A stretch of 32,038 nt of DNA, taken from a virus. The notes under the pieces were generated by a model. It made no database searches. It saw only the letters and a list, made by a program, of their open reading frames with translations, and was not told the DNA's origin. Below, in pieces: positions 20,626-27,844 of the stretch; within the stretch, counting starts at the first letter, position 1, and every line of letters starts with the position of its first letter. The stretch covers positions 1 to 32,038 of the IMG/VR virus record IMGVR_UViG_3300047362_000045. The stretch is one strand, 5' to 3'. Position numbers and translations under genes: made by a program.

Positions 20626-21465
20626 TTGAGGTTAGACAAAGACAAATGGCAAAAGGCTTTTGAAAAGGAATTGGACAAAGCCGAAAAAAGGCAATCCTCT
20701 AAAGTAAGGCGATACTATAAAAACCAATACTATAAAGGAACAGAATCTTTTTTGTCTAGTGGTCAAACATCTTTTCAACTTTTATTTAGTACAAACGAAT
20801 TACTTAAAATTTATCGTGATTTATATTCTGATATTGGTTTACAATTTGCCAAATGGTATGCAAGAAATTTTGATAAATACATAAAAAAGGGAGTTAATCC
20901 AAATCAATACGTTAGTGAATGGCAAAATTCTTTTGCGTCTTATGGCTCTGCCGTAGGTGCTGAAAGGGTTACTTTAGTAAGTGGAACTGCAAAGGCAACA
21001 CTTCAAAAAGTTACGCAAAATTTAATGACTGATATTGATTTTCAGAATTTAGGTATTGCAGAAAAGACTAGGATTTTAAGAAGCCAATTCAATAGGTATT
21101 CAGCGTTTCAAGCGGAGCGATTAGTTAGAACAGAGGCAACAAGTGCTGCTAATTTTGCAACTTTAAAATCTGCAAACACAATATTCCCGGCGGCTGATAT
21201 GATGAAAGAGTGGATTGCGTCTTTTGATGACAGAACTAGGTCAACACACGCCGAAGCCGGTGCAAGTGAGCCAGTTCCTCAAAATGAGCCTTTTATGGTT
21301 GGAGGTGCTTTAATGATGTACCCTGGAGACCCAAGCGGCCCGGCTAGTGAGGTAATTAATTGCCGTTGTTCAATAGCGCCATTTCCTAAAGAAACTGCAC
21401 AAGCGACCGGAGAAATTTCTGACATTGGTTTTAGTGTTTCATTTGGTGCAAATCAAAAAATTTAA
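20626..21465 (+). CDS. Mu gpF-like minor head protein, TTG start, 279 aa
   Basis: Mu gpF-like proteins help head assembly near the portal. The family block is in the C-terminal half: RTEATSAANFATLKSANTIF (about 167-186), MMKEWIASFDDRTRSTHAEA (about 190-209) and the conserved INCRCSIAPFPKE end (about 243-255). The frame starts at TTG 20626, directly after the portal stop and in the same frame. The next in-frame ATG is over 130 codons in, too late for a full domain, so TTG starts by reinitiation, or stop readthrough makes a portal-MuF fusion. I favour TTG. Confidence 0.85.
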   Translation: MRLDKDKWQKAFEKELDKAEKRQSSKVRRYYKNQYYKGTESFLSSGQTSFQLLFSTNELLKIYRDLYSDIGLQFAKWYARNFDKYIKKGVNPNQYVSEWQNSFASYGSAVGAERVTLVSGTAKATLQKVTQNLMTDIDFQNLGIAEKTRILRSQFNRYSAFQAERLVRTEATSAANFATLKSANTIFPAADMMKEWIASFDDRTRSTHAEAGASEPVPQNEPFMVGGALMMYPGDPSGPASEVINCRCSIAPFPKETAQATGEISDIGFSVSFGANQKI

Positions 21466-21471
21466 AAATCG

Positions 21472-21479
21472 TATATTTA
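21472..21479 (+). promoter_or_regulatory. Putative -7 box (TATATTTA) before protease and capsid
   Basis: CGTATATTTACA (21471-21482) matches the box before the major tail protein (1472-1483). It lies 15 bases before ATG 21495 and would drive protease and major capsid expression. Confidence 0.45.
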
Positions 21480-21494
21480 CAAAAATTTTTCTAT

Positions 21495-22184
21495 ATGAAC
21501 ACAATTCTTTATAAAGCGGCTCCGGTTGGAGAGTTAATCGATGCGGATGAAAAAGCCGGAATCATAAAAGGGTACGGATCATTCTTTGGAAACAAAGATT
21601 CTGATTCTGATATAATTATGAAAGGCGCTTACAAAAAGACAATCGCCGAGAATGGCTCGAGAGTTAAATATTTATATCAACACGATATGAATCAACCAAT
21701 CGGTAAAATGACTGAACTTTACGAAGATGACAAAGGTTTAGTTTTTGTTGCAGAGATTGCTAAAACGCAACTTGGAAAAGATGTTGTTGAACTAATGAAA
21801 AGCGGAGTAATAACTGAAAATAGTGTAGGTATATTACCAATCCAAAAACAAGACAAGGGAGATTATAGAGAAATCAACGAGGTAAAACTATATGAAATTA
21901 GCGCCGTTACATTGGCAGCTAATGACCAAGCTAAAATATTAGATGTTAAAGGAAACGTAGATTTAGAAAAAGTTTCTAAACGATACGATAGCCTTTCTAA
22001 ACTATTGCGCAAAGGCGACATTTCAGACGAAATGGGTTACGCTATTGAAGCAGAAGTATTAAAATTAAAATCATTATTTATTGAGTTCACGAAGCCGACA
22101 GAGATTATCACTTCGCCGAATGTTGAAGTAAAAAGCAATGATTCTGAAGTGTATAATTATTTATTAAATTCATTAAATTCGTAA
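21495..22184 (+). CDS. HK97-family prohead protease, 229 aa
   Basis: This protease matures the procapsid by cutting the scaffold-like arm of the capsid protein. The herpesvirus-like serine protease fold shows H63 (YQHDMNQPIG), S110 (ITENSVGILP) and the VKLYEISAVTLAAN segment (E134 as a likely third residue). The first 140 residues hold the protease; the last about 70 residues form a charged helical part. It lies just before the major capsid gene, three bases apart, in the usual order. Confidence 0.92.
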   Translation: MNTILYKAAPVGELIDADEKAGIIKGYGSFFGNKDSDSDIIMKGAYKKTIAENGSRVKYLYQHDMNQPIGKMTELYEDDKGLVFVAEIAKTQLGKDVVELMKSGVITENSVGILPIQKQDKGDYREINEVKLYEISAVTLAANDQAKILDVKGNVDLEKVSKRYDSLSKLLRKGDISDEMGYAIEAEVLKLKSLFIEFTKPTEIITSPNVEVKSNDSEVYNYLLNSLNS

Positions 22185-22187
22185 AAA

Positions 22188-23381
22188 ATGAACGAAGAAC
22201 TAAAAGGTCAAATAGACGGAATAAGCAAGTCTATTGACGCAAAGATTGAAAAATCTAATTCAGACGTTGTAAACAACGTTGTTGAAAAAGCTAACGAGAT
22301 TGTAAAATCAGGAGTTAGCGAAATGGCTACTAAATTAAACGAGCGTTTAGACGCTATGGAAGTAGCAAACAAAAAACAATTCAATAGCCAAAAGAAAGTA
22401 ACTTTTAAAAGTGCTTTAAAAGAGGCGTTGGATAATGGAGCGGTAGAAGGAATTGCAAAAGGTAATTCAAGAAGCGCATCATTTGAATTAAAAGCAGATA
22501 TGACTGTTGCTGCTGATTTTACCGGAGAGGTAATTCCAGCTGACAGAGTACCAGGTTATAAATTTGACCCAACAAGACCAGTTCACGTAAGACAATTACT
22601 AGCGACTGGATCAACTCAATCTGATGTTGTAAGATATGTAAAAGAATCAGGATATTCTAATGGTGCTGCTGCAACTGCTGAAGGTACAACTTTAGGACAA
22701 TCTGACTTTGATATGACTGCGGCTGATGCTAACGTAAGAAAAATCGGAACTTACTTCCGTATTTCTGAGGAAATGTTAGCTGATACGCCTCAATTAACAT
22801 CATACCTTTCTGCAAGAGCGCCTGAGAAACTTTTAGAAGTAGAAGATGCTCAAATATTAAGCGGAGACGGAACTGGTGCTAATTTAAGTGGTATTATTAC
22901 TGACGCAGCTGATTTTGATGTTTCTTCAAGTGGTGCTTTTTATCAGTCTGTTGAGTCTGCAAATGAGTTTGACGTTATCGTTGCTGCATTAAATCAATTA
23001 TCATTATTGAATTATAGCGCTGACTGTATTATGTTAAATCCTACTGACTTTAACAAAATCTTATTGTTAAAAGATTCAACTAACAAATATTTGAAAGACC
23101 AAGTTTATAACGGATTACAACCTTCTTTTTCAGGAGTAAAAGTAATTCAAAATACTGCTATCGCTGCCGGAACTTTCTTAATCGGAAACTTCGGTATTGG
23201 TACTCAGTTATGGGTTAGACAAGGTGTAAATGTTGAATTCTTTAGAGAAGATGGAACTAACGTAAGAGATGGTTTTGTAACTGTTAGAGTAAGCGAAAGA
23301 GTTGCTTTAACAAACTACCTTCCAAATGCGTTTGTAAATGGATCTTTTGCAACTGCAATCGCAGCATTAGAGACTCCATAA
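22188..23381 (+). CDS. Major capsid protein, HK97 fold, 397 aa
   Basis: The shell protein. Residues about 1-75 form a coiled coil (delta domain, e.g. SKSIDAKIEKSNSDVVNNVV) that the protease should remove. The rest has the HK97 capsid pattern: E-loop region with VPGYKFDPTRPVHVRQLLAT, AAATAEGTTLGQSDFDMTAA, FRISEEMLADTPQLTSYLSA, GDGTGANLSGIITDA and a terminal PNAFVNGSFATAIAAL. The gene is rich in CAA/GGA/AAC-type codons, like its neighbours. It ends just before a strong terminator. Confidence 0.94.
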   Translation: MNEELKGQIDGISKSIDAKIEKSNSDVVNNVVEKANEIVKSGVSEMATKLNERLDAMEVANKKQFNSQKKVTFKSALKEALDNGAVEGIAKGNSRSASFELKADMTVAADFTGEVIPADRVPGYKFDPTRPVHVRQLLATGSTQSDVVRYVKESGYSNGAAATAEGTTLGQSDFDMTAADANVRKIGTYFRISEEMLADTPQLTSYLSARAPEKLLEVEDAQILSGDGTGANLSGIITDAADFDVSSSGAFYQSVESANEFDVIVAALNQLSLLNYSADCIMLNPTDFNKILLLKDSTNKYLKDQVYNGLQPSFSGVKVIQNTAIAAGTFLIGNFGIGTQLWVRQGVNVEFFREDGTNVRDGFVTVRVSERVALTNYLPNAFVNGSFATAIAALETP

Positions 23382-23402
23382 TAACTAAAATAATTTATTT
23401 TG

Positions 23403-23434
23403 AAAGGCCTAGATTAATTTCTAGGTCTTTTTTT
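23403..23434 (+). terminator. Terminator after the major capsid gene
   Basis: AAAGGCCTAGA (23403-23413) pairs with TCTAGGTCTTT (23420-23430) across a six-base loop with one wobble, then a T tract. It is the strongest hairpin in the window. Confidence 0.88.
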
Positions 23435-23569
23435 ATGCCCTTAATTTACAAGGGGTTATGAATAAAATGAAAAAAAAATTTAAAAAAAACTGAAAATATT
23501 TTTTTAATTCCAAAAAAGGTTTTATCTTTGGAGGGTGGGAAACAAACTACCACGTTAAGACAAACAATT
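23435..23569. other. AT-rich intergenic gap after the capsid gene
   Basis: Between the terminator and the small gene at 23570 there is a minor hairpin CCCTT/AAGGG (23438-23442 and 23450-23454), a poly-A/T stretch and a box TATCTTTG (23523-23530). No open frame of note lies in the gap; a frame starting at TTG 23528 overlaps the box and is not accepted as the true start. Confidence 0.5.
23523..23530 (+). promoter_or_regulatory. Putative -7 box (TATCTTTG)
   Basis: TATCTTTG matches TAnnTTTG and lies 39 bases before ATG 23570. The preceding AAAATATTTTTTTAATT resembles the run before the box at 8664. Confidence 0.4.
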
Positions 23570-23755
23570 ATGAATTATTTAGAATTTTCAAAAGAAGCAC
23601 AAAATTTATTAACAGTAACAATGTCTAAAGTAGAAATGCAACTAGCATATGTTATATATACTAACTTTGATATATCTATTATAAAATGTGTGAGTATAGC
23701 AATATCAAGTAACCTATCTAGTGGTTTTAAAAACTCACTTGTACAAAGCATTTAA
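23570..23755 (+). CDS. Small hypothetical protein, 61 aa
   Basis: ATG 23570 (MNYLEFSKEAQNLLTVTMSK) to stop TAA at 23753-23755. It begins with a helical segment, then a stretch VEMQLAYVIYTNFDISIIKC and a Ser-rich C-terminus. It has no relation I can name. The sequence also holds an inverted repeat (GTGAGT and ACTCAC), and a TAACTTTG box (23662-23669), so a non-coding role cannot be excluded. It sits in the gap between capsid and connector genes with other small accessory genes. Confidence 0.5.
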   Translation: MNYLEFSKEAQNLLTVTMSKVEMQLAYVIYTNFDISIIKCVSIAISSNLSSGFKNSLVQSI

Positions 23756-23779
23756 AGTAAAAGAATATTAATATAATTC

Positions 23780-23802
23780 GGGAGGCGTAAAAACCTCCCT
23801 TT
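23780..23802 (+). terminator. GGGAGG/CCTCCC hairpin, possible weak terminator
   Basis: GGGAGG (23780-23785) pairs perfectly with CCTCCC (23794-23799) across an eight-base loop. Only three T follow before a run of A, so termination may be weak. It separates the 61-aa gene from the following small genes. Confidence 0.5.
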
Positions 23803-23816
23803 AAAAACCAAACAAA

Positions 23817-23903
23817 ATGAAAAAACTACAAACATTAGTATTGATTTTAGCGCCTAGCTATTTCATCGTGAGATTATTAACGGGATTAATATTTAACGTA
23901 TAA
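23817..23903 (+). CDS. Membrane peptide, 28 aa
   Basis: ATG 23817 to TAA 23901-23903 (MKKLQTLVLILAPSYFIVRL and onward). It is a single hydrophobic helix with basic residues at the N-terminus and one Arg in the middle. Its stop overlaps the ATG of the DUF3310 gene by one base (TAATG), which supports real translation. Function unknown; too short to compare with families. Confidence 0.5.
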   Translation: MKKLQTLVLILAPSYFIVRLLTGLIFNV

Positions 23904-24118
23904 TGAGTAAACCAAAACACTACGACAATGGCGCAAACTATGACGTTATAGATATAGCAAACGATTACAACCTATCCTTTGCTAGAGGAAACGCCATTAA
24001 ATACATTGTAAGGGCGGGAGTAAAAAAACAAGACACAGAGATTGAGGATTTAGAAAAGGCGATTACTTGTTTAGAAAGAGAAATTAATTACCTAGAAAAA
24101 AAGAAGTTATGTTTATAG
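23903..24118 (+). CDS. DUF3310 (SaV-like) protein, 71 aa
   Basis: The product (MSKPKHYDNGANYDVIDIAN, SFARGNAIKYIVRAGVKKQD, then EDLEKAITCLEREINYLEKK) matches DUF3310, a phage-wide small helical family sometimes called nucleotide kinase-like. The P-K-H-Y start, N-A-I-K-Y-I-R-A-G segment and C-terminal helix are diagnostic. Its biochemical role is not established. It is coupled by a one-base overlap to the peptide upstream and by a ten-base overlap to the Zn-knuckle gene downstream. Confidence 0.88.
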   Translation: MSKPKHYDNGANYDVIDIANDYNLSFARGNAIKYIVRAGVKKQDTEIEDLEKAITCLEREINYLEKKKLCL

Positions 24119-24246
24119 TTGACCACGAATTAAACGAGCATTTAGATTCTTTAGAGGAAAGGAGCGAATGTATGGAGTGCGGAGTTGATGTTTCTTTAGG
24201 CAAACATTATTGTTGTTTTAGTTGCTTAAACGCATCCAATAGGTAA
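24109..24246 (+). CDS. Small Cys-rich, zinc-ribbon-like protein, 45 aa
   Basis: ATG 24109 to TAA 24244-24246. The peptide has CMEC (residues 21-24) and CCFSC (35-39), i.e. two CxxC knuckles 10 residues apart, in the pattern CMECGVDVSLGKHYCCFSC. This is a zinc ribbon in miniature, as seen in small phage regulators or adaptor proteins. It overlaps the preceding gene by ten bases. Zinc binding is inferred from the Cys spacing; target unknown. Confidence 0.65.
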   Translation: MFIVDHELNEHLDSLEERSECMECGVDVSLGKHYCCFSCLNASNR

Positions 24247-24272
24247 CTCCTTAACGCTTTCAAATGATTACC

Positions 24273-24302
24273 AACCTACGTTAAAACGTGGGTTTTTTTT
24301 AT
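24273..24302 (+). terminator. Terminator before the free-standing endonuclease
   Basis: AACCTACG (24273-24280) pairs with CGTGGGTT (24287-24294) across a six-base loop, with one wobble, followed by a T run. The endonuclease gene begins 27 bases after it ends into the T tract. Confidence 0.8.
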
Positions 24303-24307
24303 TTTGT

Positions 24308-24315
24308 TATCTTTA
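24308..24315 (+). promoter_or_regulatory. Putative -7 box (TATCTTTA) five bases before ATG 24321
   Basis: TATCTTTACA lies so close to the start codon that the mRNA would be nearly leaderless, as at 17115. The element TATCTTTACAAA is repeated before the next gene (24741). Confidence 0.45.
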
Positions 24316-24320
24316 CAAAT

Positions 24321-24680
24321 ATGGATAGCAGTCAAATTGGATGTTTAGCTGAATATAAGTTTGCAACTACCGCAATGGAAAACGGCTTTTATGTTTCTTT
24401 TCCTTTATTACATACTTCAAGGTATGACTGCATCATTGAAACGCCTAAAGGATTGTTTAAAGTACAAATTAAATCAGTTCACAATCATAAAAACAGAACA
24501 AGAGTTTTTTTAAGAGATACAAAGAAAAACTCTTACAGTAAAAAAGACGTAGATTTTTTTGCTATTTATTACAGAGACAAAGACGGATTCTTTATTTTAA
24601 AAAATGACGGCAAACGAAAATCATTTGAATTAACATCGCCTAAATATTTAAAATATTTTAATAACTTTGCAGAACTTTAA
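24321..24680 (+). CDS. Free-standing PD-(D/E)XK endonuclease, I-Ssp6803I-like, 119 aa
   Basis: I chose ATG 24321 (MDSSQIGCLAEYKFATTAME), as an upstream GTG at 24288 overlaps the terminator. The motif set is E11, D36 (TSRYDCIIETPKG) and Q49-I-K51 (FKVQIKSVHN), a Q-x-K variant of PD-(D/E)XK. The variant is characteristic of the homing endonuclease I-Ssp6803I group. A gene between its own terminator and promoter, flanked by terminators and inserted in the head operon, fits a free-standing homing endonuclease or moron. A DNA repair or resolvase role is also possible. No intron is visible nearby. Confidence 0.75.
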   Translation: MDSSQIGCLAEYKFATTAMENGFYVSFPLLHTSRYDCIIETPKGLFKVQIKSVHNHKNRTRVFLRDTKKNSYSKKDVDFFAIYYRDKDGFFILKNDGKRKSFELTSPKYLKYFNNFAEL

Positions 24681-24705
24681 ATGTTTTCAATTTTGTTTTC
24701 CAACG

Positions 24706-24741
24706 AAAAGGCGTCGCAAACTAATGTGGCGCTTTTTTTTT
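24706..24741 (+). terminator. Terminator after the endonuclease gene
   Basis: GCGTCGCA (24711-24718) pairs with TGTGGCGC (24725-24732) with two wobbles, extended by AAAA/TTTT with a bulged G, then nine T. It lies 25 bases after the stop codon. Confidence 0.78.
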
Positions 24742-24748
24742 ATCTTTA
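24741..24748 (+). promoter_or_regulatory. Putative -7 box (TATCTTTA) before the connector operon
   Basis: TATCTTTACA lies 16 bases before ATG 24765, just after the terminator. It probably restarts transcription of the head-tail connector genes. Confidence 0.45.
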
Positions 24749-24764
24749 CAAAAATATTCATAAT

Positions 24765-24971
24765 ATGAAACTAAAAATCAAACAATCTATTTTAAAAGGA
24801 GACAAGCGTTACAATGAGGGAGATGTTATAGATTTAGACGCAAATACTGCTGATAACTGGATTAAAAAAGGTTTAGGATCAAAAATATCTAAAAAAAAAG
24901 AAAAGCAAAAGTTTGAAACAAAAGAACTAAAGGTTGAATATAAAGAAATCAAATCAGATGAGGCAAATTAA
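24765..24971 (+). CDS. Small basic protein preceding connector genes, 68 aa
   Basis: ATG 24765 is chosen over the upstream in-frame ATG at 24681, which lies before the terminator. The product (MKLKIKQSILKGDKRYNEGD, then VIDLDANTADNWIKKGLGSK) is a small SH3-like or beta-barrel unit with a Lys/Glu-rich C-terminal tail. Proteins of this type commonly stand directly before the gp6-like connector gene. It overlaps that gene by 14 bases. Role unproven, likely structural. Confidence 0.75.
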   Translation: MKLKIKQSILKGDKRYNEGDVIDLDANTADNWIKKGLGSKISKKKEKQKFETKELKVEYKEIKSDEAN

Positions 24972-25473
24972 AATAAACGCAACTACCGGGAATGAAATAT
25001 TAACGGCGCAAAATGTTAAAGACTACGTTCGTATTGATACAAGTGCAGATGATAATTTAATTACCGCAATGATTTCCCAAGCTAGAATATGGTGCGAAAA
25101 TTATATTTCTAGAGATATTGTTCCAAAAAATAGAACTTACTATTTAGATACAACAAATGGTTTGTTTGATTTACCTTTTGGGCCTATTGCTAGTATATCA
25201 GAGGTAACTATTGACGGAACGGCTACAACTGATTATGAAATACTTGGTTTAGATAATGAAACGATTGAACTAGATGGTGGCCCTGCTGAAAAAGTAAAAG
25301 TTACATACATAACAGTAGGAATAAATGATTCTTTAGTAAAACAAGCGATGTTGCAACTTATATCAACGTATTACGATAATAGGGCGGATTTTATTACTGA
25401 GCAAGATAATGTTTCAGAAATACCAACATCAACAAGACAAATTTTAACGTCTTATAAAACTATGTTTATTTAA
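24958..25473 (+). CDS. Head-tail connector protein, gp6-like, 171 aa
   Basis: The gp6-like connector binds under the portal. The motif at residues about 14-50 (NVKDYVRIDTSADDNLITAM and ARIWCENYISRDI) is the classic helical start of this family. The rest is a beta section (LFDLPFGPIASISEVTIDGT) and a C-terminal helix (SLVKQAMLQLISTYYDNRAD). I chose ATG 24958, not the upstream TTG at 24934. It ends on the first base of the next start (25473). Confidence 0.9.
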   Translation: MRQIKINATTGNEILTAQNVKDYVRIDTSADDNLITAMISQARIWCENYISRDIVPKNRTYYLDTTNGLFDLPFGPIASISEVTIDGTATTDYEILGLDNETIELDGGPAEKVKVTYITVGINDSLVKQAMLQLISTYYDNRADFITEQDNVSEIPTSTRQILTSYKTMFI

Positions 25474-25799
25474 TGGACGCCGGAAAACTAGATTCTAAAA
25501 TAACAATAAAGCGATTAGTTAAGTCGCCTGATGAATTTGGCGGGTTTAATTCTACTTTGTCAGAGGTTGCAACTGTATGGTGCAATTTAAAGCAAATTAG
25601 CGGAGATATAAGCGACAAACTAGGTAAAAGAACGCAAGACGTTCAGATTGAAATAATGATGCGTAAAAATACCGCAGATTTAATTCAGTTAGGAGATATA
25701 TTTACATTAGAGGGCGGTACAAAGAATTATCGTATAAATGAAAAGTATGAGTTTGATTTAGATTTTTATACTAAATTATTAGCAACAAAATCTGAATAG
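25473..25799 (+). CDS. Head closure / head-tail joining protein, 108 aa
   Basis: This family (SPP1 gp16 and HK97 gp7-like) closes the head. The pattern DAGKLDSKITIKRLVKSPDE, FGGFNSTLSEVATVWCNLKQ and YRINEKYEFDLDFYTKLLAT is typical in size and strand arrangement. Position after gp6-like and before the gp10-like gene fixes its role. The start overlaps the previous stop by one base, so translation is coupled. Confidence 0.88.
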   Translation: MDAGKLDSKITIKRLVKSPDEFGGFNSTLSEVATVWCNLKQISGDISDKLGKRTQDVQIEIMMRKNTADLIQLGDIFTLEGGTKNYRINEKYEFDLDFYTKLLATKSE

Positions 25800-25800
25800 A

Positions 25801-26232
25801 ATGAATATTAAAATCGACCAATCAGATTTGGCTCAACTTAAAAAAAAGTTAGACAATTTGCGTTCCTTTGATAAAAATACGTTATCAAGAGAATTAGGCT
25901 CGGCCGGTATGGATATAGCTAGGATTGCAAAAAGAGCTGCACCAGTTGATAAGGGTACACTAAGGCAATCAATAAGGTCAGAAAAGAAAGGCAAAACTGT
26001 TGAGGTTGTAGCCGGAGCAAAATATGCGCCTTATGTAGAATTTGGAACGGGTGCTTTTGTAACTTTTGATGATATGCTAGAACTAGGAATACCAAAGAGT
26101 TATGCGGCACAGTTTAAAGGCGCAAAGCCAGGTTATATGAAACCTCAGCCGTTTTTCTTTGGATCTGCTAGAATAGGATTAAAAAAATTATTAACTCGTT
26201 TAAATGGCGAAATTAAAAAAGCAATAAAATAA
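25801..26232 (+). CDS. HK97 gp10-like neck / tail completion protein, 143 aa
   Basis: The pattern KRAAPVDKGTLRQSIRSEKK followed by GAKYAPYVEFGTGAFVTFDD and KPGYMKPQPFFFGSARIGLK is the strong signature of gp10-like proteins (PVDTG-L and YAxxVEFG-G motifs). It helps attach tails to heads. The gene is tightly spaced with its neighbours, one base after the joining protein and one before the tail terminator-like gene. Confidence 0.92.
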   Translation: MNIKIDQSDLAQLKKKLDNLRSFDKNTLSRELGSAGMDIARIAKRAAPVDKGTLRQSIRSEKKGKTVEVVAGAKYAPYVEFGTGAFVTFDDMLELGIPKSYAAQFKGAKPGYMKPQPFFFGSARIGLKKLLTRLNGEIKKAIK

Positions 26233-26233
26233 G

Positions 26234-26815
26234 ATGTTAGAGGCGATTCACTATGTAAGGAAAGGAATTATTGCAAAATTAAACGGCAATGTTTTAATTA
26301 ACAATGTCGCCGTACCGATTTACAATCGTATTCCAACGGATGCAACCTATCCATTAATTAGAGTTTATTCAGTTTCAACAGACGAAACAGACCAAAACCA
26401 ACAATCATTCATAACCGAAACAATAACACGAATAGAATGTATTTCAAAATTTTATTCAGATGATGGCGGACAATTAGATACTAATTTAATGGTATCGCAA
26501 TGCTTACAAAAACTCAGAACTAGGTCAGCAAACTATATTGATTTATTGCCAAACGGATTTAATGTTTACACAAGTGAAAACAATGGTGTTACTTATTTAG
26601 AAGATGATTTATCAGATTCAACTTATTTTAGAGGAATAATTGAACTATCAAATAAGATTCAACAAGTAACTCCGGTAATTGTTTCATATACTGATCCTTT
26701 ACAAAGCGAGTTGCAACTAGAGTACAGAAACCAATATACAGATAGAATTATAGCAGATGGAGGACAATATGAATCTATCGAGTGCATTGAAACCGATATA
26801 TTATACAACCAATAA
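26234..26815 (+). CDS. Tail terminator-like protein with a shared C-terminal motif, 193 aa
   Basis: Residues 1-130 (EAIHYVRKGIIAKLNGNVLI, then VPIYNRIPTDATYPLIRVYS) have the pattern of gp17/DUF3168-like tail terminator proteins, which end tail-tube growth. The C-terminal 60 residues are different: after VIVSYTDPLQSELQLEYRNQ the protein ends YTDRIIADGGQYESIECIET-type motif (residues about 168-193). The same motif lies in the tail-tip protein at 4951. The module is extra to the usual terminator length (about 130-140). Confidence 0.8.
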   Translation: MLEAIHYVRKGIIAKLNGNVLINNVAVPIYNRIPTDATYPLIRVYSVSTDETDQNQQSFITETITRIECISKFYSDDGGQLDTNLMVSQCLQKLRTRSANYIDLLPNGFNVYTSENNGVTYLEDDLSDSTYFRGIIELSNKIQQVTPVIVSYTDPLQSELQLEYRNQYTDRIIADGGQYESIECIETDILYNQ

Positions 26816-26827
26816 AATAATAAAAAA

Positions 26828-27424
26828 ATGGCTAAAATAACTTTTTCAGCAAAATTTGACAATGTAACTTCGGATTTACCGAGAATAAACAAAGTCGTAG
26901 CAGCTGATATGAATGAAATTAAAGAATCAGTAAATGCTTTGTATGATTCGCAAGGTGGTTGGGTTGATTATGAAGATTCTGCAACAACGACAACTCCAAT
27001 AAATCTAACTGCAAATGTTTGGACAGATTTAACAAATGACAAGGCCGGTAGCGGTACAATTACAACTTATAAGCCTAGCTTTGTAACTGGCGACTTATGG
27101 AACTCAGCCTCTAACTCTTTAGATTTTTCTGAAGTTGGAGCCGGTAGAGTTATGATTGTTAGAAACGATTTCGATATAACTGCCGGAGCATCAAATACAA
27201 GACTTGACGCACGTTTATATTTTCCTGATACCGGAAAAACTGTTGAATTTATGCACGATAATATTGCAAACAATAATGATTTAGTAAGGTATTCAAGAAC
27301 TACCCAATTATTTACGCATACAGATATTTTAACAAGTGGTTGTAAAATTCAAGTTAGAGTTGATAAATCAGGAGCAACGGCAACAGTTGAGAACTTTTTA
27401 ATTACAGTTATATCTCATTTCTAA
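26828..27424 (+). CDS. Beta-rich structural protein, 198 aa
   Basis: The N-terminus (TFSAKFDNVTSDLPRINKVV, AADMNEIKESVNALYD) is like an adaptor that attaches to tail or fibre proteins; the rest is a beta-rich trimer-type domain with many Thr and Asn (NLTANVWTDLTNDKAGSGTI, and VRVDKSGATATVENFLITVI). No signal or membrane helix. It lies between the tail terminator and the amidase, so a small fibre or decoration protein is most likely. The structure class is inferred from pattern only. Confidence 0.65.
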   Translation: MAKITFSAKFDNVTSDLPRINKVVAADMNEIKESVNALYDSQGGWVDYEDSATTTTPINLTANVWTDLTNDKAGSGTITTYKPSFVTGDLWNSASNSLDFSEVGAGRVMIVRNDFDITAGASNTRLDARLYFPDTGKTVEFMHDNIANNNDLVRYSRTTQLFTHTDILTSGCKIQVRVDKSGATATVENFLITVISHF

Positions 27425-27433
27425 AGCAAAACA

Positions 27434-27844
27434 ATGCGACAAATAAACAAAATCATCATCCATTGTAGCGCAACTCCGGAAGGTAGAAAAACAAGCGCTG
27501 AAGAAATAAAGAGTTGGCATTTAGAAAGAGGTTTCTCTGATATTGGTTATCATTATATTGTCCATTTAGACGGCTCAATTTCCTATGGTAGAAACATTGA
27601 GAAAATAGGCGCACATTCAAGAGGTCAAAATAAAATGTCGATAGGCGTTTGCTATATTGGAGGTTTAGACGAATGTTTAGATCCTAAAGATACTAGAACG
27701 CCACAACAAAAAGAAAGTCTTTTAATCTTGCTAAAAACACTAAAAAAATTGCATTCTAAATCGGTTATTTATGGCCACAGAGATTTTAGCGAAAAGGCTT
27801 GTCCAAGTTTTAATGCGTTTGACGAATATAAATATATTGAGTAA
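27434..27844 (+). CDS. Amidase endolysin, T7 lysozyme-like (Amidase_2), 136 aa
   Basis: N-acetylmuramoyl-L-alanine amidase that cuts the peptidoglycan stem at lysis. Zinc ligands H10 (IIIHCSAT), H115 (YGHRDF) and C123 (KACPSF) are present, with Y39/H40 in GYHYIV and K121 as catalytic-type residues, as in T7 lysozyme. The length is typical of a single-domain enzyme, with no cell-wall-binding domain. No signal peptide, so a holin is needed; the next gene is a membrane protein. The stop overlaps that gene by one base. Confidence 0.94.
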   Translation: MRQINKIIIHCSATPEGRKTSAEEIKSWHLERGFSDIGYHYIVHLDGSISYGRNIEKIGAHSRGQNKMSIGVCYIGGLDECLDPKDTRTPQQKESLLILLKTLKKLHSKSVIYGHRDFSEKACPSFNAFDEYKYIE

